A stretch of DNA of 32,100 nt from NCBI GenBank assembly GCA_018398765.1, contig JAHBMJ010001363.1, positions 1 to 32,100 on the forward strand. The letters are read 5' to 3'. The DNA comes from Chromera velia (Eukaryota; Sar; Chromeraceae). Positions 32,031 through 32,100 of the stretch are shown in pieces. The notes under the pieces are model-generated. The model had not been told where the DNA came from. It made no database searches and worked only from the letters and a program-made list of their open reading frames with translations. The first letter of the stretch is position 1. Every line of letters begins with the position of its first letter. The position numbers were made by a program, and so were the translations under genes.

Positions 32031-32044
32031 ACACACACACACAT

Positions 32045-32086
<42 letters not shown>

Positions 32087-32090
32087 ACAT
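32000..32090. repeat. CA microsatellite with TA interruptions
   Basis: Several CA runs are separated by single TA steps, nearly reaching the window edge. The minus-strand Cys/Val frames over it are artefacts of the repeat. Confidence 0.95.
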
Positions 32091-32100
32091 GCCCAGCCAG

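Noticed and set aside
1-32100. CRISPR array, bacterial operon or phage region
   Set aside because: The tandem repeats are simple microsatellites without spacers. Genes have spliceosomal introns and no bacterial signals.

Overview
This is a piece of a eukaryotic nuclear genome. Genes are broken by many GT-AG introns of roughly 60-1,350 nt, the coding exons are GC-moderate, and long stretches are AT-rich or microsatellite-rich non-coding DNA. There are no operons, Shine-Dalgarno sites or bacterial-style gene packing. A Maf protein with a secretory leader ending in an Ala-Phe junction, an algal-type RING variant and Cys-rich surface proteins point to a protist with a secondary (red-lineage) plastid. 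A chromerid such as Chromera would fit, but the organism is an inference and no species-specific marker was found.

Layout. 1-2369: AG-rich low-complexity DNA, one unrecognised short ORF (797-1181) and AT-rich spacer. 2370-7112 (minus): a five-exon gene for a 1,187-residue, Cys-rich, single-pass surface protein. 7113-7805: a 693-bp head-to-head promoter region. 7806-9896 (plus): a complete six-exon Maf-family nucleotide pyrophosphatase gene with a signal-peptide leader. 9897-13080: about 3.2 kb of pyrimidine-rich, microsatellite-rich DNA with no supportable gene. 13081-13765: AT-rich spacer with a possible truncated LINE 3' end. 13766-17527: a complete non-autonomous LTR retrotransposon with 362-bp LTRs, 5-bp target-site duplications, a polypurine tract and about 3.0 kb of internal DNA without gag or pol. 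17533-18245: spacer and the presumed promoter of the next gene. 18246-28037 (plus): a large gene of about 12 exons for a surface protein with a signal peptide, three sushi-like modules, an EGF module and a long polytopic membrane part. It carries several frame interruptions, and one intron holds a 121-bp assembly gap and a 560-bp purine tetranucleotide array. 28038-29353: AT-rich spacer. 29354-30467 (minus): a complete four-exon RING-type zinc-finger gene. 30468-32100: a GC-rich island upstream of that gene, then AT-rich DNA and a terminal CA array.

How the genes relate. Two of the four genes (2370-7112 and 18246-28037) encode membrane proteins with large Cys-rich extracellular parts. The Maf and RING genes look like housekeeping or regulatory functions. 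Nothing shows that the four act in one pathway; only the Maf gene and the minus-strand surface gene share an intergenic promoter region. Exon boundaries were deduced by hand from GT/AG sites and phase agreement, with no transcript data.
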